From positions 124,001 to 188,000 of the forward strand of contig NZ_JAODUA010000007.1 of NCBI RefSeq assembly GCF_025399895.1: DNA of 64,000 nt. Direction: 5' to 3'. Every line of letters starts with the position of its first letter. Positions within the stretch are counted from its first letter, which is position 1. Below are positions 8,436 to 15,812 of the stretch, piece after piece. A program made the translations under genes and the position numbers. This stretch comes from Streptomyces sp. ASQP_92. Lineage in GTDB: Bacteria > Actinomycetota > Actinomycetes > Streptomycetales > Streptomycetaceae. The notes under the pieces were generated by a model, which was given only the letters and a program-made list of their open reading frames with translations, made no database searches and had not been told where the DNA came from.

Positions 8436-8591
8436 TCAGCAACACTGGGTGCGGCCGATCCGCATGAGGTCGATGACCCGGCACCTGGTCAGGAGAACCG
8501 GTCGCGAGGGCCTCGGCGCGACACCGGCGCTCCGGTCGCGGACCTGCCGCGACCGGATGGCTACCGGGGAGAATTCCTGCGCGCTGCTCAT
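8436..8591 (-). CDS. Putative Cys-tailed leader peptide of the sulfonate operon
   Basis: A 51-codon frame. Its last residues read VLLTRCRVIDLMRIGRTQCC and then stop, which resembles the short actinobacterial leader peptides with the pattern LTRRRHVDLxRVxxxxC that precede sulfur-assimilation genes. In those systems stalling at the terminal Cys codons reports cysteine shortage. Here the final two codons are TGT and TGC. ATG 8591 has GAGGA nine bases upstream; an ATG at 8618 would add nine residues. The frame begins 11 bases after the ROK gene stop and precedes the sulfonate ABC/oxygenase operon, exactly where a cysteine-sensing leader would be expected. It is longer than most known leaders (15-35 residues), so the true start may be internal at a non-standard codon. 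Confidence 0.55.
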   Translation of the reverse strand: MSSAQEFSPVAIRSRQVRDRSAGVAPRPSRPVLLTRCRVIDLMRIGRTQCC

Positions 8592-8602
8592 ACGCAGAAT
8601 CC

Positions 8603-9883
8603 TCACGTCCGCGCGCATTCCCTGTCAACATTCGGAGTTTCTGAATTAATTCGATTCCGCGGTCCTGTCGCCGGCCCCGTCGGCACGGCCAGTGGATCCC
8701 GGTACAGCACGTCGAGCGCCACCGAACCGCCCGCCACCGCGAGGACCGAGTCCGGGAAGCTGCTCGGCACGACCAGCACGTCATGCCGCCCCACCGCCTC
8801 CCGCAGCGCGTCGAGGCAGTCCTGCCGGTACATCACGCCGACCTCGGTGACGACGACGGTCTCCGGGTTGAGGACGTCGAGCAGCAACCGGGTCGCGCGT
8901 CCGATCATCCCGGCCCGCTCCACGAGCAGGCGTATGGCGACCGGGTCGCCGGCGGCCGCCGCCCGCACCACGTGCACGGGGTTGGCCGTGCGGATGACGT
9001 GGTGTTCGCGGGCCCGGCGGCACAGGGTGCGTTCGCTCAACTCGGCCTGGAGGCAGCCGATTCGGCCGCACTCGCACGGTTCGGTGCCGCCCGCGAGCGG
9101 CAGATGGGCGATGGCGCCGGCTTGCGAGCGGGGGCCGTGGTGCACCTCGTCGTGGGTGGCGAAGGCGGCGTCCACCACGTTGCCGACGAAGAGGTGCAGC
9201 ATGCTCCGGCTCCCCCGCGCCCGCCCGAACAGTCGCTCCCCGTTCACCAACGCCCGTGCGTGACCGTCGACTTGGACCGGCAGACCGGTGCGTTCACCGA
9301 TCGTGTCGCGTACGGCGACGTCCCGCCAGCCGAGGAGGGCGTGCTCCACGACGGTCCCGGAATCCCGGTCCACCCAGCCGCCGGCCGCCACCCCGACACC
9401 CAGCGGGACGCGGCCCTCGGCCGCGCGGAGCAGCGCGCCCAGCCCGTCTGCGGCGTTGGCGAGGACGCGGTCGGGCCCGGTGCCCGCGTCATGGCCCAGG
9501 CGGCGCTCCGCGACCACGCGCCCGCGCAGGTCGAGCAGGGCGACGCTGGTGTGCGGCACGGCCACGTGCACCCCGCCGACCACGAACCGGTCGGCGTCCA
9601 GATCGACCGGCACATGCGGCCGCCCGGCCCCCTTCGACCGCCGGGGCGCGGCGGTCTCCCGGATCAGGCCGAGCGCGTCCAGGCGCGCGCAGTGGTCGGT
9701 CACCGATGCCGGGGAGAGGCCGGTCAGACGGGCGATGGTGCTGCGGGCCACGGGGCCGTGCTCAAGGACGGAGCGCAGGACGGCGCTGGCGCTGGTCCGG
9801 CGCCGGGCGCCGTCGGCGGCCCGGCGCGCTGCCGGGACGGTGGGTGGGTCGAGCAGGGAAAGGGGGGCCGCTGAAGGGGACAT
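8603..9883 (-). CDS. ROK-family transcriptional regulator
   Basis: 426 residues. An N-terminal winged helix (about residues 35-90, with VARSTIARLTGLSPASVTDH as its helix-turn-helix) precedes a ROK/sugar-kinase-like domain. The zinc site typical of ROK proteins is present as CECGRIGCLQ near residue 270. The glucose-phosphorylating signatures are weak, so this is a regulator of the NagC/XylR/Mlc kind rather than a kinase. Such proteins normally answer to sugars or amino sugars. I chose ATG 9883 because GAGGAAG lies 7 bases upstream. It is encoded immediately before the sulfur-leader peptide, but no sugar genes adjoin it, so its target is unknown. Confidence 0.88.
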   Translation of the reverse strand: MSPSAAPLSLLDPPTVPAARRAADGARRRTSASAVLRSVLEHGPVARSTIARLTGLSPASVTDHCARLDALGLIRETAAPRRSKGAGRPHVPVDLDADRFVVGGVHVAVPHTSVALLDLRGRVVAERRLGHDAGTGPDRVLANAADGLGALLRAAEGRVPLGVGVAAGGWVDRDSGTVVEHALLGWRDVAVRDTIGERTGLPVQVDGHARALVNGERLFGRARGSRSMLHLFVGNVVDAAFATHDEVHHGPRSQAGAIAHLPLAGGTEPCECGRIGCLQAELSERTLCRRAREHHVIRTANPVHVVRAAAAGDPVAIRLLVERAGMIGRATRLLLDVLNPETVVVTEVGVMYRQDCLDALREAVGRHDVLVVPSSFPDSVLAVAGGSVALDVLYRDPLAVPTGPATGPRNRINSETPNVDRECART

Positions 9884-10444
9884 GGGGTACTTCCTCGGGG
9901 AGCTGGTCCGACACCGCGCCGTCTCGTACTCGGCGGAACCGGACGTGCTGCTCCCGGCCGCCTCAGCTGGGGCGACAGGTGGCCGTGCCCTGGCGTCGCA
10001 GGTCGACATAGCGACGCGACGCGAAGTTCTCAGCCTGCGGGACCATGGCCCGAAGCTAGCAAACCGGGAGGGTGCTGCCCAGGGGCCGCCCACGCTACGG
10101 ACGCCGACGCACCGCGCCGCCCGCCGTTCCCCCGCCCCCGCAGCACGGCGCCGCCCGCTCCCGCCCGGTGACGCGCGCTCGGCACTGCGGCTGTGCCGTG
10201 CTGCAGCTGTGATCAGCGAGCAGTGAGCCGGTTCGGTGTGACATGGATATCTTCAGTCGGCGAGGGATGCCGAACAAGCGTGTTCCTCATGGTTGTACAC
10301 ATGGATTTCACATGAGGTGAGCGAAACGGGTTCACACGTCTGTCGCGGTGAATTCCAGGCAGCGCAAAGGCCCCCGGCCCGAACGGATCACGCCGCACGG
10401 GCCAGAGGCCCCGGTCCTGCCCGGCCGGCCGCGACACCGGCCTT
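9884..10444. other. Intergenic stretch, promoter region of the ROK gene
   Basis: 561 bases. The part next to 9884 must hold the ROK promoter. The part near 10210-10330 is relatively AT-rich for this genome. No convincing gene, RNA or terminator was recognised here. Confidence 0.5.
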
Positions 10445-12367
10445 CTACTCGGCTCCTCGCAGTGCGGTTGACGGGCGCTGGCGCAGAGCGATGCGCGTGG
10501 TGGACACGCCTGTGGCAAGGGCGAGGATGCCCGCGCCGCCCAGGATGAGAGCGAGCGTGGCACCGTCGAGACGAAGGCGCGACGAGCCGGTCAGGGCGTG
10601 GCTGGTCACCGACAAAACGGTGCCCGCGACCAGTGATCCGACCAGGAGCGCAGCCAGCACGATCACCGCGTTCTCCAGGCGCATCATGCGGGCGACCTGT
10701 CTGCGCGAGGCGCCCACGAGACGCAGCAGCGCGAACTCGCCGGAACGTTCCATTGTGGTCATCACCAGGGTGTTCACGACGGAGATCGAGGTGAAGACGG
10801 TCACCACCACGAGGAGCAGATAGGTGGCGGCCATGGAGGCGTCCTGCCGGCGCAGCGCCTCGGCCCGGTAGGCGGCGCGGTCGAGCACCTGCCACGACGG
10901 CTCGTTCCGGTGCAGTGCCGCGAGGGCCCCGTCCAGTTGCCCCTCCCGGCCGGACTGCGCGCGTACGTACACGGCGTCCAGGAGCAGCGGCCTGCCGTAC
11001 AGGTGCCCGGCTGCAAGGCTCTGGGGCAGGACGGCGTCGCCGAAGCCGCGGGAGCGGCTGTAGACGGCTGCGACCCTGACCTTCTCCACCCGCGAGTCCT
11101 CCAGGGCGAGGCGCACTTCGTCTCCCGCCCGGATATGGGCGCGCCGGGCCAGGTCCTGGCTCAACGCGACGTCGCGCGCTCCCCACGGGCTCATCCGGCC
11201 CTCGATGACGCCGAGATCGAGAACGTCCTCCAGCGGTCCGTCCGAGACTGCCTGCGCGACGCCGCCGGGGCCCAGTCGCCCGGACTCGGGATCGTCGACG
11301 ACCGTCACGGAGGTGCCCGTGGTGGCCACCGCAGTGCCAACCCCTGGCGAGCTGCGGACCCTTGAGACGGCCGAGGCCGGAAGCCCGTCGCCGACCCTCT
11401 GCACGATCCGGTCCGCCACCATGCGCTGCCGGTCCTGCTGGGACTGCTCGTGCCACTTCATCTGCGGTACGAACAGGGCCACAGCGGCGAATGCGACCGT
11501 GAGGGCGAGCGGGGTGGCGGCGGTGCCGAGCCGTCGGTAGCTGGTGGTGAGGTTGCTCTTCACCAGCAGCCCCACCACCGGGAACAGTGCCTGGCAGAGC
11601 AGGCCGAGCGCGGCACCGGCCAGTTTGCCGATCCAGGGGGCGAGCAGTCCGACAGCGGTCATCAGCACCAGGACCATGACTCCCGCCGTGTTGGCCGCGT
11701 CGGAGCCCCCCGCCCTTCCGATCGCCCTGAGCCCCCACACGCCCCCGGCCAGAACAGCGAGACCTGAGCAGGCGCGAGCCACACCCACCCGGCGGCGCGG
11801 CACCGATGCCTCGCCCAGTGCCTGGACGGCGCGCACCCGAGAGGCACGTCGGCCGCTGCTCCACACCGACGCCTCGGCGGTCACCCAGCAGATCAGTACG
11901 GCGCACAGGACGCTCAGCGGGCCGAAGTCGAGGGGGAAAGCACCAGGGATCAGGCCCTGGGCCACCAGCCAGGCGCGCAGTTCCACGGCGAGCAGCAGGC
12001 CCAGCCCGCAGCCCGGGACGGCGGCGACCGCGGTCACGACCAGCGCCTCGTACGCGATGAGCCGACGGACCTGGCCGGGCGTCGCGGCGACGGCTCGTAA
12101 CAGGGCCACCTCCCTGGTTCGCTGCTGCACGGAGAGGGCGAAGGCGCCCGAGACCGCGAAGGCCATGACGAACAGGCAGATGAAGCCGAAGGGCGCGACG
12201 AAGGACACCACGTCGGCGCCCCCCTGCCCCGGCGTCGCCCGGCGGCCGGCGTCGAGCAGCACCGCACAGGCCGTGATCAGTGTCTGCGCGCAGAGCATGG
12301 CCACGAAGGATCCGGCGAACGAGACCTTGCGGGCGCGGATGGACCACCACGCCAGGAGGAACAACAT
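10445..12367 (-). CDS. FtsX-family ABC transporter permease; TTA codon
   Basis: 640 residues with the MacB/FtsX-like layout: an N-terminal helix, two groups of membrane helices, and large extracytoplasmic segments. The cytoplasmic loop signatures REVALLRAVAATPGQVRRL (about residue 85) and GEFALLRLVGASRRQVARMM (about residue 560) mark two FtsX domains, so one polypeptide supplies both halves of the channel. These transporters move lipoproteins, peptides or antibiotics, or signal to cell-wall enzymes. Codon 90 (12098-12100 on the complement) is TTA, so translation probably depends on bldA. The gene follows its ATPase after 3 bases and forms a two-gene unit with it. Confidence 0.9.
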   Translation of the reverse strand: MLFLLAWWSIRARKVSFAGSFVAMLCAQTLITACAVLLDAGRRATPGQGGADVVSFVAPFGFICLFVMAFAVSGAFALSVQQRTREVALLRAVAATPGQVRRLIAYEALVVTAVAAVPGCGLGLLLAVELRAWLVAQGLIPGAFPLDFGPLSVLCAVLICWVTAEASVWSSGRRASRVRAVQALGEASVPRRRVGVARACSGLAVLAGGVWGLRAIGRAGGSDAANTAGVMVLVLMTAVGLLAPWIGKLAGAALGLLCQALFPVVGLLVKSNLTTSYRRLGTAATPLALTVAFAAVALFVPQMKWHEQSQQDRQRMVADRIVQRVGDGLPASAVSRVRSSPGVGTAVATTGTSVTVVDDPESGRLGPGGVAQAVSDGPLEDVLDLGVIEGRMSPWGARDVALSQDLARRAHIRAGDEVRLALEDSRVEKVRVAAVYSRSRGFGDAVLPQSLAAGHLYGRPLLLDAVYVRAQSGREGQLDGALAALHRNEPSWQVLDRAAYRAEALRRQDASMAATYLLLVVVTVFTSISVVNTLVMTTMERSGEFALLRLVGASRRQVARMMRLENAVIVLAALLVGSLVAGTVLSVTSHALTGSSRLRLDGATLALILGGAGILALATGVSTTRIALRQRPSTALRGAE

Positions 12368-12370
12368 AGG

Positions 12371-13201
12371 TCAGGCTCCCAGTCGTGCCATGTGCTCGGC
12401 GATGGCGCGGGCGGATGCCCCGTGCAGGACTTCCGTGACCGCGCCGTCGACCAGGATCAGGACGGCGTCGGCGTACGAGGCCGCCGCCGGGTCGTGGGTG
12501 ACCATCAGGACCGTCTGGCCGACCTCGTCCACGAGACGGCGAAGCAGTTCGAGGACCTTGCGGGCGGAGGCTGTGTCCAGGGCGCCGGTGGGCTCGTCGG
12601 CGAAAACCACGTCGGGGCGGGTGATGAGCGCGCGGGCAATGGCCACCCGCTGCTGCTGGCCGCCGGAGAGTTCGGCCGGCCGGTGTCGGCGCCGCTCACC
12701 GAGCCCGGTGTGGTCCAGCAGCCGCTCCAGCCAAGGCCGGTCGAGTCGGGTGTGCCGGCCGGCCAGCCGCACCGGAAGCGTGATGTTCTGTTCAGCGGTC
12801 AGCGAGGGCAGAAGATTGAACCCCTGAAAGACGAACCCGATCCGCTCGCGCCGAAGCCTGGTCAACTCTCGCTCCGTCAGCGGTCCCAGATCCCGGCCGC
12901 CGATTTCAACGGTGCCGTGGTCGGGGCGGTCCAGACCCGACGCGCAGTGCAGGAAGGTGCTCTTGCCGGATCCGGAGGGGCCCATCACGGCGGTGAACGT
13001 CCCGTACGGAAGTTGCGTGGTGACCCCGTCGAGTGCCGTCACCGCGGACCTGCCGCTTCCGTGCACCTTACGCACGCCGGCGAGGCGCACCGCCCATGCG
13101 CCCTCTGCGGAGGGCGGCTCGGCGCCGCCTCGCGGCCGGCCCTGTGCGGCCTGGCCTAAGTGATGGCCGGCTCGGGCGCCTGCGTGCTCGCTCACGTGCA
13201 C
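12371..13201 (-). CDS. LolD/MacB-type ABC transporter ATPase; TTA codon
   Basis: 276 residues. Walker A GPSGSGKST, Q-loop FVFQGFNLLPSL, signature LSGGQQQRVAIARAL, Walker B VVFADEPTGALD and VTHDPAAA are all intact, with the spacing of the LolD/MacB subfamily that partners FtsX-type permeases; the partner is the next gene. The GTG start at 13201 has GGAAG about 8 bases upstream. Codon 15 (13157-13159 on the complement) is TTA, in the poorly conserved N-terminal tail, so a downstream start would escape bldA control; no better start with a ribosome-binding site was seen. The pair probably acts in export of a peptide or lipophilic compound. Confidence 0.88.
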   Translation of the reverse strand: MHVSEHAGARAGHHLGQAAQGRPRGGAEPPSAEGAWAVRLAGVRKVHGSGRSAVTALDGVTTQLPYGTFTAVMGPSGSGKSTFLHCASGLDRPDHGTVEIGGRDLGPLTERELTRLRRERIGFVFQGFNLLPSLTAEQNITLPVRLAGRHTRLDRPWLERLLDHTGLGERRRHRPAELSGGQQQRVAIARALITRPDVVFADEPTGALDTASARKVLELLRRLVDEVGQTVLMVTHDPAAASYADAVLILVDGAVTEVLHGASARAIAEHMARLGA

Positions 13202-13324
13202 TCTCGCTTCCGTATGTACTGCCCGGGGGCCTTTGGCCGCCCGGGCACGACTCCGCTCGTCATAACACGGCCACCATCACGCGGTCATGCCCAACGGGAG
13301 GCCCTGCGCGGTCCACCGGACGGT

Positions 13325-14257
13325 TCACGTCACGGCACGGGCCAAGGCCCGGACGAACCGGGGCACGTCGACCGTGCCCCAGCCGCTGGCCGTGTCGAAG
13401 CCCGGCCCCGCCGTGAACCCGGGGACTTCGGCGTAGGTGTTGGAGCCCTGGGTGACGTCGACGATCCCGGCGGCGAGGCCGGCTGCTCCCAGCCGGTAGA
13501 GGACGGGGTTGATGTCGCCGAGCGGGCCGTGGTGCACCTGCGCCGCAAGGGCGAGCACACCGGCGAAGAGCGGTGCCGACTGGGAGGTGCCGGAAGACCC
13601 CTGCATCACGATGTCCGGAACCGAACGGCCGGGTACGGCGTCACCGGCGGTGGCCGGGCGTTGCCATGCCGGGCGCGCAAAGCGCGACGAGTGTCCGGCC
13701 CCCGACTTGGGCCACAGTGTGTCGCGAGAGCTGCGGTGGCCCCGGGGGTCGACGTGCAGCAGGCTCCCGCCGACGGCGGTCACCCGGGGGTCGGACGCAG
13801 GCCAGGCCACTACGCGCCGGGGGTAGTGCCGGTCGGGGTGGTCGCCCAGCGGGCCGCTGGCCCCCAGGTCTCCCGAGGAGGCGACCAGGGTCGTGCCCGC
13901 CGCGCGGGCCCGGTCCAAGGCCGCACCGTAGGCCGGTATGGACGCGGGGTTGGCGAAGTTCTGCTCGACGGAGCCGAAACTCATGGACACCACGTCCGCC
14001 AGGCGGTGCCGTGTGAGGTGGTCCAGGACGCGCATCATCTCAGGCATGCCGCTCTCGCCCTGCGTCTCGTCCACGGGCGAGGCGGCGACCAGGATGCGGG
14101 CCTGCGGGGCAAGCGAGTGGACCATGGCGACATCGAGCCGGGTCTCAGACACCCATGCCTGACAGCTCTCTGTGTCGACACCGCGGGAGGTGCAGGACGG
14201 AGGCTTGCCCAAGGGTTCGACCCGCCGGAAATGAGCGTCAGGACGCCTCGGGGAGCG
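13325..14257 (-). pseudogene. 5'-truncated sedolisin (S53) serine-carboxyl protease
   Basis: The frame encodes the C-terminal two-thirds of a sedolisin catalytic domain. The catalytic Glu and Asp are in SETRLDVAMVHSLAPQARI and the nucleophile Ser in SSGTSQSAP; SGDLGASG supplies the oxyanion region and the end GFDTASGWGTVDV matches the calcium-site segment. However, the prodomain (about 150-200 residues) and the first 60 or so residues of the catalytic domain are absent: an in-frame stop lies at 14258-14260, and the only start is TTG at 14212. The loop before the catalytic Ser is also about 15-20 residues shorter than in kumamolisin-like enzymes. No signal peptide is present. I read it as a decaying remnant left by a deletion; a cytoplasmic protein of 295 residues is possible but unlikely to be active. 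Confidence 0.7.
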
Positions 14258-14327
14258 TCATCTCAGCCTCAAGATATCGCCCGTAACGCCCACACCGCGC
14301 ATCACACACGCCCCCCGAACCCGCAGG

Positions 14328-15668
14328 TCAGGCGCCCTTTGTGACCGGCTCAAGAATCGCCACGCACTCCACATGATGCGTCATAGGAAACAGATCGAAC
14401 GCCCGCAGCGTGCGCGGCTTGTAGCCCGCCTCCGCGAAGTACGCCAGGTCGCGGGCCAGGGCCGCGGGGTCGCAGGCTACGTAGGCGATGCGGCGGGCGC
14501 CCAGGGCCGCGAGTTGCTTGACCGTCTGCTTGCCGGCGCCCGCGCGGGGCGGGTCCAGGACGATCAGGTCCGCTTCGGTGATCTTCGTGCGGGGCAGGAC
14601 CTGCTCGACCTTGCCCTGCTCGATGCGGACGCGGGGCAGGTCGGCCAGGTTGTGGCGGGCGTCCTCCACGGCGCGCTTGGAGGTCTCGATGCCCAGGACC
14701 GCGCCGGTCTCGCCGACCCGCTCCGCGATCGCACCGGCGAACAGGCCGACGCCGCAGTACAGGTCGAGCGCCATCTCGCCCTTGCGCGGCATCAGGCCCT
14801 GCATCACGGCCTTCACCAGGGTGTCCGGCGCCTGCGGGTGGACCTGCCAGAAGCCGCCCATGCCCACGCGGTAGGTGCGGCCGTCGGCGCGCTCGCGGAC
14901 GAAGGCGCGGCCGTGGACGCGGTGGACGCCGCCGTCCTTCTCCTCCACGCGCAGCACCGAGACCGGCTTGTCGAGTTCGACCAGGGGCAGGCGGCCGCCG
15001 GGGGTGGGGGTGAGAACGACCTGGCGGTCGTGCGAGCCCGACGCCGCGATCGCCTCGACCGACGCGAGCTGCGGCCACTCGCGCTTCTCGATGCCCAGCT
15101 CCGAGACGCCCGGCGCGGCGATCAGGCAGTGGTCGATGACCTCGACGTCGTGCGAGCGGTGCTTGCGCAGGCCCGCGCGGCCCTCCTCGTCGATGGCGTA
15201 CTGGACGCGGCTGCGCCACGCCGGGACCTGGCCCGCGGGGAGCTTGTCGCCCTCGGCGGGTACGACCGTGCCGTCCCAGCCGGCCTCCTCGGGGGTGAGG
15301 CCCGCAAGGCGCTGGAGCTGCTCGGTGATGACCTCGCCCTTGAGGCGGCGCTGGGCGCCCGGCTTCGCGTGCTGCCAGTCGCAGCCGCCGCACTTGCCGG
15401 GGCCCGCGAAGGGGCAGGGCGCCTCGACGCGGTCCTTGGACGCCTCGACGATCCGTACGGCGTCCGCGCGCAGGAAGCGGGCGTCGGCCTCGCCCTCGGT
15501 GACGCGGGCGACGACCTTCTCGCCGGGCAGGGCGTGGCGTACGAACAGGACGCGGCCCTCGGCGGTGCGGGCGATGCAGTGGCCACCGTGCGCGACGGGG
15601 CCGACCTCGACCTCGTACTCCTCCCCGACCAGCGACGCCTGCGAGGGCTCGGATGCGTTCTGCTGCAT
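14328..15668 (-). CDS. TrmA/RumA-type RNA uracil-5-methyltransferase
   Basis: 446 residues. A TRAM RNA-binding domain (residues about 10-70) is followed by the iron-sulfur ligands CPFAGPGKCGGCDW and a distant Cys, then a Rossmann methyltransferase domain with LDLYCGVGLFAG for SAM binding and VLDPPRAGAGKQ. The catalytic Cys lies in IAYVACDPAALARDL and the base Glu in HHVECVA. Enzymes of this family methylate uracil 5 in 23S rRNA or tRNA using SAM. The site modified cannot be told apart here (RlmC/RlmD/TrmA-like). ATG 15668 gives a complete TRAM domain. The gene is transcribed leftward after the permease gene and a strong terminator. Confidence 0.93.
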   Translation of the reverse strand: MQQNASEPSQASLVGEEYEVEVGPVAHGGHCIARTAEGRVLFVRHALPGEKVVARVTEGEADARFLRADAVRIVEASKDRVEAPCPFAGPGKCGGCDWQHAKPGAQRRLKGEVITEQLQRLAGLTPEEAGWDGTVVPAEGDKLPAGQVPAWRSRVQYAIDEEGRAGLRKHRSHDVEVIDHCLIAAPGVSELGIEKREWPQLASVEAIAASGSHDRQVVLTPTPGGRLPLVELDKPVSVLRVEEKDGGVHRVHGRAFVRERADGRTYRVGMGGFWQVHPQAPDTLVKAVMQGLMPRKGEMALDLYCGVGLFAGAIAERVGETGAVLGIETSKRAVEDARHNLADLPRVRIEQGKVEQVLPRTKITEADLIVLDPPRAGAGKQTVKQLAALGARRIAYVACDPAALARDLAYFAEAGYKPRTLRAFDLFPMTHHVECVAILEPVTKGA

Positions 15669-15714
15669 GGGTGGGTGACTCCAGGGGTGAGGGAAGGAAA
15701 CGGCCGGGGGGAAC

Positions 15715-15772
15715 GGCGGACGGCCGGGCGATCAGCCCACCAGTCTACGTGGGTGTCGCCCGGCCGTCCGCC
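15715..15772 (-). terminator. Large hairpin terminator after the permease gene
   Basis: A perfect 17-bp stem (15715-15731 with 15756-15772) carries an inner CCCAC/GTGGG stem. It starts 41 bases after the stop of the leftward KimA-like permease gene and ends transcription before the methyltransferase gene. Confidence 0.8.
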
Positions 15773-15812
15773 ACCGTACGTGTGCCCTCCGCCCCCTGCG
15801 GCTCGGCACGGC

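Noticed and set aside
8231..8467. Short + strand frame in the region before the sulfonate operon
   Set aside because: No ribosome-binding site, no similarity and random composition; the minus-strand Cys-tailed frame in the same area is better supported.
10095..10277. 60-codon minus-strand frame between the ROK and FtsX genes
   Set aside because: Low-complexity Gly/Arg composition, no start context and no neighbouring unit.
13325..14212. An intact short sedolisin gene starting at TTG 14212
   Set aside because: No signal peptide or prodomain and the first part of the catalytic fold is missing, so a truncated remnant is more likely.
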